Shown: positions 25,728-34,737 of the stretch, one piece after another | Layout of the letters: every line of letters starts with the position of its first letter | How positions within the stretch are numbered: position 1 is the first letter of the stretch | Source: Oceanitalea sp047302425 | Lineage (GTDB): Bacteria > Actinomycetota > Actinomycetes > Actinomycetales > Actinomycetaceae | Direction: 5' to 3' | NCBI RefSeq assembly: GCF_047302425.1 | Contig: NZ_CP154855.1 | Span: forward strand, 1,364,001-1,428,000 | DNA length: 64,000 nucleotides | Translations under genes and position numbers: made by a program | The notes under the pieces: model-generated | Database searches by the model: none | What the model was told of the DNA's origin: nothing | The model's input: the letters and a program-made list of their open reading frames with translations, nothing else

Positions 25728-26657
25728 TCACGCCTGGGCCGGTCGCGGCCTCGCGCTCCTGCGCCCCAGGGCGACCCCGGCGACGGCAATGGCACCGCCG
25801 ACGAGCGTCACCACGGTCGGCACCTCGCCGAGCAGCACCCACGACAGCGCCACCGACACGACGGTGACCAGGTAGGACACCGATCCGAGCCGTCCCGCCG
25901 GGATGCGGGCCAGCGCGTACGCCCACGTCGAGAAGGCCAGCGCGGTGGAGAACACGCCCAGGTAGACCACTCCGAGGACCGCCTCGGTCGAGGCCGTCCG
26001 CAGCTGGCCGGCGAGTGTGGGGGCGAAGGGGAGGAGGACGACGGTCCCGACGACGAAGCCGAGCCAGGTCGCGGCCACGCCGTCCAGCCGGCGCAGGATG
26101 ACCTTCTGGAGGAGCACCGAGGCCGCGTAGAGGACGGCCGCGAGCAGCGCGAGGACGACGCCGCGTGCCGTGCCGGCGCCGGTGAGGCCACCGCCGGAGA
26201 CCCCGAGGGACATGATCGTCACGCCGACCAGGCCGACGGCCGTGCTGACGAGCAGGCGGCGAGGCAGGCCCTCGCCCAGCAGGGTCCCCGCTCCGACGGC
26301 GATGAGCAGCGGGGCGACGTTGACGAACAGGGCGGCGGTCCCGGCGTCGATGTGCTGCTCGGCGGCGTTGAGCGCGAGCTGGTAGCCGGCGAACCACAGG
26401 ACGCCGTAGACGAGCACGAGGACGAGCAGGCGCCCGCGGGGCACGCTGCGCAGCACGCCGGCGCGCAGGGCGACGGGAGTGAGCACGGCGGTGGCCACGG
26501 CCATCCGCAGCAGCGCCATCGGGCCCGGTGCGAGCTCGGGGCCTGCCGCCCTGATGACGACGAAGGACGAGCCCCACATGAGCACGGTGACAGCGGCAGC
26601 AGCGATGGCCAGCCGTGAGCCCGTGCGGACCGGTGACGCGGGAGCGTTGACGGTCAT
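25728..26657 (-). CDS. EamA-family (DMT) transporter
   Basis: A 309-residue protein with ten predicted membrane helices in two EamA repeats, starting VTVLMWGSSFVVIRAAGPEL and, in the second half, VLALLAAVLYAASVLLQKVI. The family exports amino acids and other metabolites, and some members import. ATG 26657 has AGGGAGA upstream. It lies downstream of the IclR regulator in the same orientation with a 115-base gap. Nothing in the sequence fixes the substrate. Confidence 0.88.
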   Translation of the reverse strand: MTVNAPASPVRTGSRLAIAAAAVTVLMWGSSFVVIRAAGPELAPGPMALLRMAVATAVLTPVALRAGVLRSVPRGRLLVLVLVYGVLWFAGYQLALNAAEQHIDAGTAALFVNVAPLLIAVGAGTLLGEGLPRRLLVSTAVGLVGVTIMSLGVSGGGLTGAGTARGVVLALLAAVLYAASVLLQKVILRRLDGVAATWLGFVVGTVVLLPFAPTLAGQLRTASTEAVLGVVYLGVFSTALAFSTWAYALARIPAGRLGSVSYLVTVVSVALSWVLLGEVPTVVTLVGGAIAVAGVALGRRSARPRPAQA

Positions 26658-26772
26658 GCGGTCGGTCTCCCTGGTCGAAGCACGTTCCCCATTCTTCGGA
26701 CATCGACCGCTGGGTGTCGCGCTGTTTCCCGCCGGGGCCGGCCGGCGGCGCAGTCCGCCGCCGGCGGCCGCC

Positions 26773-27504
26773 TCAGCCCTCCTGGGTGTCCTCGGTGCGG
26801 CGCAGCACCTCGGTGAGGCGGTTGGCCGCGGAGACGACGGCGCCGGCGTGGAGGCGGCCCGGCTGGCGGCCCATGCGCTCCATCGGCCCGGAGACCGAGA
26901 CGGCGGCGAGCACGCGACCGGACGGCCCGCGCACGGGCGCGGAGACCGACGCGACGCCCGGCTCGCGCTCCCCGACCGACTGCGCCCACCCGCGGCGGCG
27001 CACACCGGACAGGATCGTCGCGGTGAAGGTCGCGCCCTGCAGGCCGCGGTGGAGGCGGTCCGGCTCCTCCCAGGCGAGGAGGATCTGGGCGGCGGAACCC
27101 GCGGACATGGTCAGCGTGGCGCCGACCGGGATCGAGTCGCGCAGGCCCATCTGCCGCTCGGCGGCGGCCACGCAGATGCGCTGGTCGCCCTGGCGGCGGT
27201 AGAGCTGCACCGACTCCCCGGTGTGGTCGCGCACGGCGGTGAGCACCGGTCCGGCCGCGGCCAGGAGGCGGTCCTCACCGGCGGCGGAGGCCAGCTCGCT
27301 CAGCCGCGGGCCGAGGATGAACCGGCCCTGCATGTCGCGCGCGACGAAGCGGTGGTGCTCGAGCGCCACCGCGAGGCGGTGGGCGGTGGGGCGGGCGAGG
27401 TGGGTCGCAGCGACGAGCTGCGCGAGGGTCGCGGGCCCTGCCTCGAGGGCACCGAGAACCGTGGCGGCCTTGTCAAGGACGCCGACTCCGCTAGAGTTGT
27501 CCAT
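26773..27504 (-). CDS. ndgR: IclR-family regulator of leuCD (NdgR/LtbR type)
   Basis: A 243-residue protein with an N-terminal winged helix (GVLDKAATVLGALEAG, then LAQLVAATHLARPTAHRLAV) and a C-terminal IclR effector domain (residues ~75-240). An IclR gene divergent from leuCD is the signature position of NdgR in Streptomyces and LtbR in Corynebacterium, which control leucine biosynthesis and related genes. ATG 27504 is supported by a minus-strand promoter (TTGCAT, 17 bases, CAATAT) that puts the transcript start on the start codon. The leuC-ndgR operator overlaps that promoter, so autoregulation is likely. Confidence 0.9.
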   Translation of the reverse strand: MDNSSGVGVLDKAATVLGALEAGPATLAQLVAATHLARPTAHRLAVALEHHRFVARDMQGRFILGPRLSELASAAGEDRLLAAAGPVLTAVRDHTGESVQLYRRQGDQRICVAAAERQMGLRDSIPVGATLTMSAGSAAQILLAWEEPDRLHRGLQGATFTATILSGVRRRGWAQSVGEREPGVASVSAPVRGPSGRVLAAVSVSGPMERMGRQPGRLHAGAVVSAANRLTEVLRRTEDTQEG

Positions 27505-27516
27505 GTGGCGATATTG

Positions 27517-27537
27517 GCATCTCACTGGCTGAGATGC
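27517..27537. promoter_or_regulatory. candidate NdgR/LtbR operator between ndgR and leuC
   Basis: Inverted repeat GCATCTCA (27517-27524) and TGAGATGC (27530-27537) with a 5-base spacer. It lies inside the spacer of the predicted ndgR promoter (-35 at 27534-27539, -10 at 27511-27516 on the minus strand) and about 80 bases before leuC, where one dimer could control both directions. Confidence 0.7.
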
Positions 27538-27614
27538 AAGCCCCCGGGCCGAACAGGGTCCGGGAACGGACGAAGAAGGGCAGCGGCTACCGCCGGGCCC
27601 GAGAGGTGGAGAAC

Positions 27615-29042
27615 ATGAGCGGCACCCTGGCGGAGAAGGTCTGGAACGCGCACATCGTGCGCGAGGGGAGCGACGGTGCGCCCGACCTTCTCTACATCGA
27701 CCTGCACCTCGTGCACGAGGTGACGAGCCCGCAGGCCTTCGAGGGGCTGCGGCTCGCGGGACGCCAGGTGCGCCGCCCGGACCTCACGATCGCCACCGAG
27801 GACCACAACACCCCCACGCTCAACATCGACCTGCCGATCGCGGACAGGACGAGCCGCACGCAGATCGAGACGCTGCGCCGCAACGCCGAGGAGTTCGGCG
27901 TGCGCATCCACTCCCTGGGGGACGCGGACCAGGGCATCGTCCACGTCGTCGGCCCCCAGCTGGGCCTCACCATGCCGGGGCTCACCGTCGTGTGCGGTGA
28001 CTCACACACGAGCACCCACGGCGCTTTCGGGGCCCTCGCCTTCGGCATCGGCACGAGCGAGGTCGAGCACGTGCTCGCCACCCAGACCCTGCCCCTCCAG
28101 CCCTTCAAGACCATGGCGATCAACGTCGACGGCCAGCTGCCCGAGGGCAGCACGGCCAAGGACATCATCCTCGCGATCATCGCCAAGATCGGCACCGGCG
28201 GCGGCCAGGGCTACGTCCTGGAGTACCGCGGCGAGGCCATCCGCTCCCTGTCGATGGAGGCGCGGATGACCATCTGCAACATGTCGATCGAGGCCGGCGC
28301 CCGCGCCGGCATGATCGCGCCGGACGAGACGACCTTCGAGTACCTCAAGGGCCGCCCGCACGCCCCCGAGGGCGCCGACTGGGACGCCGCCGTCGAGTAC
28401 TGGAAGACCCTGCGCAGCGACGACGACGCCGTCTTCGACGCCGAGGTCCACCTCGACGCCTCCGATCTCGAGCCCTTCGTCACCTGGGGCACCAACCCCG
28501 GCCAGGGCCTGCCGCTGTCCGCGACCGTGCCCAACCCGGCCGAGATCGCCGACGAGTCCGAGCGCGTCGCCGCCGAGCGCGCCCTGGAGTACATGGGCCT
28601 GGAGCCCGGCACCCCGCTGCGCGAGATCCCGGTCGACACCGTCTTCATCGGCTCGTGCACGAACGGGCGGATCGAGGACCTGCGCGCCGTCGTCGACGTC
28701 ATCAAGGGCCGCCGCAAGCACGACGACGTCCGCGTCCTCGTCGTCCCCGGCTCGGCCCGCGTCCGCCTCCAGGCGGAGGCCGAGGGTCTGGACCAGGTCT
28801 TCCTCGACTTCGGTGCCGAGTGGCGCAACGCCGGCTGCTCGATGTGCCTGGGCATGAACCCCGACCAGCTCAAGCCGGGGGAGCGCGCCGCGTCCACCTC
28901 GAACCGCAACTTCGAGGGCCGCCAGGGCAAGGGCGGGCGCACGCACCTCGTGTCCCCGCTCGTCGCCGCCGCGACCGCCGTCCGGGGGACCCTGTCCTCG
29001 CCCGCCGACCTCGAGCCCGCCCGCGAGCTCGTCAACGCCTGA
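27615..29042 (+). CDS. leuC: 3-isopropylmalate dehydratase large subunit
   Basis: A 475-residue aconitase-family subunit catalysing, with LeuD, the isomerisation of 2- to 3-isopropylmalate in leucine synthesis. The [4Fe-4S] ligands are Cys348 (GSCTNGR), Cys408 and Cys411 (CSMC). VVCGDSHTSTHGAFG and SNRNFEGRQG are also family signatures. Length is normal. GAGAGGTGGAG precedes the ATG. leuD follows after 20 bases, forming an operon divergent from ndgR. Confidence 0.97.
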   Translation: MSGTLAEKVWNAHIVREGSDGAPDLLYIDLHLVHEVTSPQAFEGLRLAGRQVRRPDLTIATEDHNTPTLNIDLPIADRTSRTQIETLRRNAEEFGVRIHSLGDADQGIVHVVGPQLGLTMPGLTVVCGDSHTSTHGAFGALAFGIGTSEVEHVLATQTLPLQPFKTMAINVDGQLPEGSTAKDIILAIIAKIGTGGGQGYVLEYRGEAIRSLSMEARMTICNMSIEAGARAGMIAPDETTFEYLKGRPHAPEGADWDAAVEYWKTLRSDDDAVFDAEVHLDASDLEPFVTWGTNPGQGLPLSATVPNPAEIADESERVAAERALEYMGLEPGTPLREIPVDTVFIGSCTNGRIEDLRAVVDVIKGRRKHDDVRVLVVPGSARVRLQAEAEGLDQVFLDFGAEWRNAGCSMCLGMNPDQLKPGERAASTSNRNFEGRQGKGGRTHLVSPLVAAATAVRGTLSSPADLEPARELVNA

Positions 29043-29062
29043 GAAACGCCGGAGAAGTCACC

Positions 29063-29737
29063 ATGGAGAAGTTCACCCAGCACACCGGCGTCGGCGTCCC
29101 GCTGCGCCGCAGCAACGTCGACACCGACCAGATCATCCCGGCGGTCTACCTCAAGCGCGTGACCCGCACCGGCTTCGAGGACGCCCTGTTCGCCGCCTGG
29201 CGCGGTGACCCGGACTTCGTCCTCAACCAGGACGCCTACCGAAGCGGCTCGGTGCTCGTCGCCGGCCCCGACTTCGGTACCGGCTCCTCCCGCGAGCACG
29301 CCGTGTGGGCGCTCAAGGACTACGGCTTCAAGGCCGTCCTCGCCTCGCGCTTCGCCGACATCTTCCGCGGCAACTCCGGCAAGCAGGGCCTCGTTGCCGG
29401 CATCCTCGCCCAGGAGGACATCGAGCAGATCTGGAAGATCCTCGAGACCGAGCCCGGCACGGAGGTGACCGTCGACCTCGTCTCGCGGACCGTCAGCTGC
29501 GGCTCCGTCGTCGCGCAGTTCGAGATCGACGACTACACCCGCTGGCGCCTCATGGAGGGCCTGGACGACATCGGCCTCACCCTCCAGCACGAGGAGGACA
29601 TCACCGCCTACGAGCAGTCCCGCGCCGCGTGGCGGCCCAAGACCCTGCCGGCCAAGCACCTGCCGCCGGTGGAGATCGAGGCCGCCCGCCCCGTCGACGA
29701 CGGCGTCCCCGCCCACGAGCAGGCCCCCCTCCGCTGA
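29063..29737 (+). CDS. leuD: 3-isopropylmalate dehydratase small subunit
   Basis: A 224-residue swivel subunit of isopropylmalate isomerase. It shows VPLRRSNVDTDQIIPAVYLK near the N-terminus, the GPDFGTGSSREHAVWAL substrate-recognition loop and FADIFRGNSGKQGL. The last ~25 residues are a variable Pro/Ala tail. Co-transcribed with leuC; a hairpin shared with another site in the window follows. Confidence 0.97.
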   Translation: MEKFTQHTGVGVPLRRSNVDTDQIIPAVYLKRVTRTGFEDALFAAWRGDPDFVLNQDAYRSGSVLVAGPDFGTGSSREHAVWALKDYGFKAVLASRFADIFRGNSGKQGLVAGILAQEDIEQIWKILETEPGTEVTVDLVSRTVSCGSVVAQFEIDDYTRWRLMEGLDDIGLTLQHEEDITAYEQSRAAWRPKTLPAKHLPPVEIEAARPVDDGVPAHEQAPLR

Positions 29738-29753
29738 CCGGACCCCCTCTCGC

Positions 29754-29788
29754 GAGAGCCGGATCTCGCCAGGCGAGATCCGGCTCTC
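29754..29788. terminator. bidirectional hairpin, copy 1 of a repeated element
   Basis: GAGAGCCGGATCTCGCC (29754-29770) pairs with 29772-29788 between the convergent leuD and membrane-protein genes. An almost identical element lies at 58338-58376, also between convergent genes. The stem is long and there is no T-tract. Confidence 0.75.
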
Positions 29789-29793
29789 GGCCT

Positions 29794-30729
29794 CTACGTG
29801 GAGCCGGTGCGGCGACGCAGGACGCCGACCAGGAAACCGGCCGCGGCCACGGCGACGGCGACGAGGAGCGGCTGCACGACGAGGTCTGGTGACGTCGCGG
29901 CCATCCGGAACACCCCGAGGCCGTACTCCAGCATCCCTGCCGGGTCCCGCGCGAGGATGCGGGTGCCCACCGCGCTGGTCACCCCGATGAACAGCGCCGG
30001 GACCAGCCACAGGGCGAGCAGCACCCCGAGTGCTGCGACTGCGCGTCCCACGGTGCGCAGCCCGGTCCATGCGATCGCGGCTCCGACGAGGACGGGCGCC
30101 ACCACGAATCGGGACTCTGCCGACACGCGCAACGCCCACCGCGGCGGCCGGCCGGCGGTGCTCGTGAGGAAGGCGTCCAGCCAGGGCCCCAGGAGCAGGG
30201 CGACGACGGCGACGCCGACGAGCACGCCGGCGCGCGGTGCGCGCGCGATCAGCACCATGGTCCCTGCGCTGACTGCCAGCGCGAGCGCCGACAGGGCGAG
30301 GAGCCCGCCGAGGTACACCGCGGACTCGGTGCGCGTCTCCAGGCCGCCGTGGACCGTCACCGCCGTCTGCACGACGGCGAGCACCTGGACCGCGAGGAGC
30401 CCCACCGCCACGCCGCCCAGCCCCGAGGGCAGCCGCCACCTCGCCAGGGCGCCGGCCAGCGCGCCGCCCACGACGAGGAGCGCGGCGATCTCGAGCACGG
30501 CGTACTGGCTGAACGGCAGCAGGGCCAGCGGCATGTCCTCCGGGGGCGTGGGTAGCGCCCAGAGGTTCTGCACCGGCAGCCGCATGCCCGTCACCAGCCA
30601 CGGCAGCAGCCCGATGACGGCGGCGCCGACACCGGCCGCGTAGCGCCACACGGCTGCGACGGGTGGGCGGTCGCGGCGCGAGCGGGGGACGGGGGAGTCG
30701 GCGGGCGGCTGGACCTCGTTGTCGATCAT
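29794..30729 (-). CDS. multi-pass membrane protein of unknown function
   Basis: A 311-residue protein with about eight hydrophobic segments, starting with a short Pro/Arg-rich cytoplasmic tail (DSPVPRSRRDRPP). No family motif is recognised. Cys is absent and conserved polar clusters are few. ATG 30729 is chosen as the first Met of the non-repetitive sequence. It lies between leuD and the sugar operon, in the same direction as the latter but about 125 bases downstream of the LacI gene. Confidence 0.65.
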   Translation of the reverse strand: MIDNEVQPPADSPVPRSRRDRPPVAAVWRYAAGVGAAVIGLLPWLVTGMRLPVQNLWALPTPPEDMPLALLPFSQYAVLEIAALLVVGGALAGALARWRLPSGLGGVAVGLLAVQVLAVVQTAVTVHGGLETRTESAVYLGGLLALSALALAVSAGTMVLIARAPRAGVLVGVAVVALLLGPWLDAFLTSTAGRPPRWALRVSAESRFVVAPVLVGAAIAWTGLRTVGRAVAALGVLLALWLVPALFIGVTSAVGTRILARDPAGMLEYGLGVFRMAATSPDLVVQPLLVAVAVAAAGFLVGVLRRRTGST

Positions 30730-30854
30730 CGCGGCGACCCTACCCAAGCCCGGCACGCTGCCAGAGCTCTTTCACGCGGTGCTTCCGCGCGTCAGCGCCA
30801 GGGGCGCCGGTGGCTCGGGGTGCCCTCGCTCTGCCCGGCCTCGCCGAGGACCGG

Positions 30855-31877
30855 TCAGCGCTGCGCGGCGGGACCGACGGAGCCGCGGCGGACGACCGGG
30901 CAGGGGACGAGCAGCTCCCCGGCGGGTGCGGCGCCGTCGAGCTCGGCGATGAGCGCCTGCGCGGCGAGGCGGCCCATCTCCCGGTGCGGCAGCGCCATGG
31001 TCGTCAGGCCGGGGGTGAGCTCGCTGGAGACGACGTAGAGGTCGTCGAAGCCGATGACCGACAGGTCCTGCGGGATGCGCACCCCGCGCGCCGCGGCGGC
31101 CCGGTAGACGCCGATCGCCATCTGGTCGTTGAAGGCGAAGATCGCCGACGGCGGCCGCTCGGAGTCCAGCAGCACGCCCGCCGCCCGGTCCCCGCCGGCC
31201 GAGTCCGAGCGCTCCCGCACCACCAGGCCGGGATCGACCTCCAGCCCGTGCGCGGCCAGCCGCTCCTGGTACCCGCGCAAGCGGCGGTCGACGGCGGGAC
31301 CGTCGTTGCGGTCGCGGACGAAGCCGATCCGCCGGTGCCCCTGCGCGACGAGCTCCTCGACGGCGGACTCCGCGCCCTGCTGCTCGTCGGGCACGACGAA
31401 GGTCGTCGGCCCGTCGGCCGGCCGCGAGTCGAGCAGCACCGTGGGCAGCCCGTCGAGCACCGGGGGGAGGGTGACCGAGCGGTGGTACATCGTCGCGTAG
31501 AGCGCGCCGTCGACCTGCTGCTGGCGCAGCGCCCGCACCGCGTGCTCCTCCAGCGCCGCGTCACCGCCGGTGTTGACGAGCATGAGGAGGTAGCCCGCCT
31601 CCCAGGCCGCGTCCTGCGCGCCCTGGATGAGCTGGCCTGCGTACGGTGTCGTCGCGATGACGTCGCTGATGAAGGCGAGCGTGCCCGAGCGCTGCGTGCG
31701 CAGGCCGCGGGCGAGAGAGTTGGGCGCGTAGCCCAGTTCGGCGGCCGCGGCCCGCACCCGGTCGCGGGTGCTGCCCGCCACCCGGGCGCCGGCCGTGTCG
31801 TTGAGGACGACGGAGACCGTCGACGGCGCCACCCCGGCGAGCTCGGCGACGTCGCGGATGCGTGGCCTTCTCGTCAC
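30855..31877 (-). CDS. LacI-family transcriptional regulator
   Basis: A 340-residue repressor. The headpiece (RIRDVAELAGVAPSTVSVVL, hinge YAPNSLARGLRTQRSG) is followed by a periplasmic-binding-protein-like sensor (AFISDVIATTPYAGQLIQGA, IFAFNDQMAIGVYRA, VIGFDD). GTG 31877 has AAGGAGGT 7 bases upstream. It is the last gene of the sugar operon, 28 bases after the glycosidase, and the likely binder of the perfect palindrome at 36106-36125, so it would repress its own operon. The inducer is probably the imported sugar. Confidence 0.92.
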   Translation of the reverse strand: MTRRPRIRDVAELAGVAPSTVSVVLNDTAGARVAGSTRDRVRAAAAELGYAPNSLARGLRTQRSGTLAFISDVIATTPYAGQLIQGAQDAAWEAGYLLMLVNTGGDAALEEHAVRALRQQQVDGALYATMYHRSVTLPPVLDGLPTVLLDSRPADGPTTFVVPDEQQGAESAVEELVAQGHRRIGFVRDRNDGPAVDRRLRGYQERLAAHGLEVDPGLVVRERSDSAGGDRAAGVLLDSERPPSAIFAFNDQMAIGVYRAAAARGVRIPQDLSVIGFDDLYVVSSELTPGLTTMALPHREMGRLAAQALIAELDGAAPAGELLVPCPVVRRGSVGPAAQR

Positions 31878-31905
31878 TGACCGACCTCCTTGCCTCGCGC
31901 ACACT

Positions 31906-32865
31906 CTAGGACGGTCGCGTCACCCGGATGGTGCCGTCCTCGTCCACGGACACGGGCATCGGGTCGCTGATGCGCCCGCCGAAGTCGCCGTCGTCGTCCA
32001 CGTGCTCCCACGCGAGGAGGTACCAGCTGCCGCGGTGCTCGACGAAGCGGCCCGCGTAGAGGCTGGCGGTCGCGTCCCCGAGGAGGAAGCGCTCCGTCTC
32101 CAGCCGGAAGGGGCCGAGCGGCCCGTCACCGGTGAGGACGTGCGTGCCGCCCTCGGCGACGAAGCCCGCGCGGGCGCGGCGGACCGCGCTGTGCTCGCCG
32201 GCGGTGAGACAGAAGGCCACGCGCCAGGCACCGCCGAGGTGGAGGAGCTGGGGGACCTCGAGGTGGTAGAAGTCGCCGGGCTCGGAGACCGGCGGCAGCG
32301 CCTCCCAGGTGCGCAGGTCGTGGGAGACGGCGTGCCCGACGACGCCGCGCCCGTCGAGCGGCCCGTGGTCGGCGCGAGCGGTGAGGTACATGTGGAAACG
32401 GCCCGTCGTCGGCTCGTGCCAGACCCACGGGTCGCGCCACGCCTCCTCGCGCACGCCGTCGTGCAGGCGCTCGTACCAGCGCGGGTCGGCCTCGAGGACC
32501 ATGCCCTGCTTGGTCCAGGTGAGGAGGTCGGGGGAGGTGGCCAGGCCGACACGCTGGACCGCCCCGCCCTCCGCCGTCGAGACGCCCGTGTAGAACATGT
32601 GCCACACGCCGTCGTGGCGCATGACGCTGCCCGTCCACGTGGCCAGCGAGTCGAAGTCCTCGCCCTCCCCGGGGCCGAGCGCGTCGGGGAGCACCTCCCA
32701 GCTGCGCAGGTCGCGGCTCACGGCGTGCCCGACTGTCGCGCTGTGGTGGCGCAGGTCGGGGTCGCCGAGCGCCTTGGGGGCCTGGAGGTAGAAGACGTGG
32801 ACGTCGTCCCCGTCGTGGGCGAACCAGAAGTCCCAGACCCAGCGGTCGGGCAGGGCGAGCGGCAT
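31906..32865 (-). CDS. five-bladed beta-propeller glycosidase (GH32/GH43/GH68-like)
   Basis: A 319-residue cytoplasmic protein (no signal peptide). The three acidic residues of furanosidase propellers are visible: Asp12 in WVWDFWF, Asp145 in WRDPWVW and Glu203 in HLEVPQLL. RDP is the transition-state stabiliser motif of beta-fructosidases. The repeated blades GHAVSRDLRSWEVLP and GHAVSHDLRTWEALP show the propeller periodicity. It probably splits an imported fructoside or related oligosaccharide, inferred from the ABC importer in the same operon. The family assignment (32, 43 or 68) needs a profile search. Confidence 0.75.
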   Translation of the reverse strand: MPLALPDRWVWDFWFAHDGDDVHVFYLQAPKALGDPDLRHHSATVGHAVSRDLRSWEVLPDALGPGEGEDFDSLATWTGSVMRHDGVWHMFYTGVSTAEGGAVQRVGLATSPDLLTWTKQGMVLEADPRWYERLHDGVREEAWRDPWVWHEPTTGRFHMYLTARADHGPLDGRGVVGHAVSHDLRTWEALPPVSEPGDFYHLEVPQLLHLGGAWRVAFCLTAGEHSAVRRARAGFVAEGGTHVLTGDGPLGPFRLETERFLLGDATASLYAGRFVEHRGSWYLLAWEHVDDDGDFGGRISDPMPVSVDEDGTIRVTRPS

Positions 32866-32905
32866 GCGGCTGCTTTCTCTCGGTGGTGGAGCGGTCGGGC
32901 GGGCG

Positions 32906-33751
32906 TCAGCCCTTGAGGCCCGAGGAGGCCAGGCTCTGGACGAACCAGCGCTGGAAGAGGAGGAAGACGACGAGGACGGGCAGCACCATGAGGACGCCGA
33001 AGGCGAAGATCTGCCCCCAGTCGTAGGGCGGCTGGCCCTGGAAGACGGCGATCGCGAGCGGGAGCGGCCGCTTCTGCGGCTGGTCGATCATCATGACCGG
33101 CCACAGGAAGGAGCCCCAGGTCGTGAGGAAGGACAGGATCGCGACGGTCGCGAAGACCGGCTTGGACATCGGCACGACGATCCGCAGGTAGGTCCGCCAC
33201 ACGCCGGCGCCGTCGAGCCGCGCGGCCTCCTCGATCTCCTTCGGCAGGCCGATGAAGAAGGAGTAGAAGAGGTAGATCGAGAAGGCGCTCGCGACGAACG
33301 GCAGGATCTGGATGTAGTACGTGTTGCGGTGGTCGTTGAGCGCGTAGAAGAGCGGCACCGCGATCGCCTCGAAGGGCAGGATCGTCAGCGCGACGACGCC
33401 GAGCATGACGGCGTCACGCCCGCCCCAGCGCAGCCGGGCCAGGGAGTAGGCCGCCATCGAGTTGACGAGCAGGCCGAGGACGACGACGCCGACGGTGACG
33501 AGCAGCGACGTGAGGAAGAAGTCGGAGAAGTACCCCGTGGCCGGGCTGGAGAAGCGGTCCAGCATCCCGGTGTAGTTGTCCAGGGACAGGTCGCGCGGGA
33601 CGAAGCCGCCGACGCCGTCGATGACCTCCGAGGACGGCTTGAAGCTGCCGATGACGAGGTAGGCGATCGGCGCGACGAAGACGAGCGCGAGGACCGTGAG
33701 GAGGAGGTAGCTGCCCGCGGTGCGCACGGGACGGGAGCGGGTGGTGGTCAT
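32906..33751 (-). CDS. carbohydrate ABC transporter permease (MalG type)
   Basis: A 281-residue permease with six membrane helices and the cytoplasmic EAA loop (EEAARLDGAGVWRTYLRIVV), which docks the ATPase. The C-terminus VQSLASSGLKG is typical of MalG-type CUT1 permeases. Its ATG overlaps the MalF-type stop by 4 bases. No ATPase is encoded in this operon, so a shared MsiK-like ATPase elsewhere is likely. Confidence 0.93.
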   Translation of the reverse strand: MTTTRSRPVRTAGSYLLLTVLALVFVAPIAYLVIGSFKPSSEVIDGVGGFVPRDLSLDNYTGMLDRFSSPATGYFSDFFLTSLLVTVGVVVLGLLVNSMAAYSLARLRWGGRDAVMLGVVALTILPFEAIAVPLFYALNDHRNTYYIQILPFVASAFSIYLFYSFFIGLPKEIEEAARLDGAGVWRTYLRIVVPMSKPVFATVAILSFLTTWGSFLWPVMMIDQPQKRPLPLAIAVFQGQPPYDWGQIFAFGVLMVLPVLVVFLLFQRWFVQSLASSGLKG

Positions 33752-34677
33752 GCGATCTCACGCTCCTCGCGCAGCACGCGCCGCTGGATCAGGGTGATGG
33801 TCAGGACGATGAGGAAGAACAGGACGGTGATGGCCGAGGCCCGCCCGACGTTGTTCGCGGTGAAGGCGGTCGTCACGGCCTGGAACATGACCGTCGTCGT
33901 CGCGTCCTGCGGTCCGCCGCCGGTCATGATGTAGACCTGGTCGAAGACGCGGAAGGACAGGATCGTCGTCACCATCGCGACGAAGATCAGCGTGTTGCGC
34001 AGGCCCGGCAGGGTGACGTGCCGGAAGCGCTGCCACGGGCCGGCCTTGTCGAGGGACGCCGCCTCGTAGAGCTCGCCCGGGATGCCCTGGAGGCCGGCGA
34101 GGAGGATGACCATCTGCAGCCCGGCGCCCTGCCAGATGGACATGACGATGATCGCGGCGAGCGCGGTGCTCGGGTTGCCGAGCCAGTCCTGCGGGTCGAT
34201 GAGCCCGAAGGAGACGGTCTCGAGGACCGAGTTGAGCAGGCCCAGCTCCCCGCGGGTGTAGATGACCTTCCACACGACGGCGACCAGCGCCATGGGGAAG
34301 ACGACCGGCATGAAGAAGAAGGTGCGGAACACCGGCATGCCGCGCAGCGGGCGGTTGAGCAGGACGGCGAGTGCCAGCGCGAGGGAGGTCTGCACCGGCA
34401 CGACGACGGCCGCGAAGATGAGGTTGTTACGAAGTCCCGTCCAGAACTCCCCGCGGAAGTCCGGGTCGAGGAGGATCCGCCGGTAGTGCTCGAGGCCGAA
34501 CCACGACGGCGGCTGCGGGGTGTCCAGGCGCACGTTCTGCGTCGACAGCCAGCCGGCCAGGAGGAAGGGCAGCAGGACGAACAGGAGGAGCCCGATCGCG
34601 GCGGGCGCGATCATCGCCCAGCCCGCCAGGGTCTCCGGACGCCGGGCGCGGGCCCGGCGTGTCACCGCAGTGGTCAT
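33748..34677 (-). CDS. carbohydrate ABC transporter permease (MalF type)
   Basis: A 309-residue permease with six membrane helices (first MIAPAAIGLLLFVLLPFLLA) and the EAA motif YEAASLDKAGPWQRFRHVTL. It pairs with the MalG-type protein encoded next in the operon. It is preceded by a long hairpin separating it from the binding-protein gene, an arrangement that usually sets a high binding-protein to permease ratio. Confidence 0.93.
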   Translation of the reverse strand: MTTAVTRRARARRPETLAGWAMIAPAAIGLLLFVLLPFLLAGWLSTQNVRLDTPQPPSWFGLEHYRRILLDPDFRGEFWTGLRNNLIFAAVVVPVQTSLALALAVLLNRPLRGMPVFRTFFFMPVVFPMALVAVVWKVIYTRGELGLLNSVLETVSFGLIDPQDWLGNPSTALAAIIVMSIWQGAGLQMVILLAGLQGIPGELYEAASLDKAGPWQRFRHVTLPGLRNTLIFVAMVTTILSFRVFDQVYIMTGGGPQDATTTVMFQAVTTAFTANNVGRASAITVLFFLIVLTITLIQRRVLREEREIA

Positions 34678-34696
34678 CGTTGCTCCTCACGAGGGC

Positions 34697-34731
34697 GCCG
34701 GGGGCGGGCGCTCGCGCGGCCCGCCCCCGGC
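34697..34731 (-). terminator. intercistronic hairpin between binding-protein and permease genes
   Basis: A 13-bp GC-only stem (34697-34709 against 34719-34731) with a 9-base loop in the 60-base gap. Such hairpins attenuate or stabilise the upstream mRNA in sugar ABC operons. Confidence 0.65.
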
Positions 34732-34737
34732 AGGTGG

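Noticed and set aside
29063..29737. Frameshift or extension at the leuD C-terminus because of its Pro/Ala tail
   Set aside because: The swivel-domain core is complete and such variable tails occur in actinobacterial LeuD proteins.
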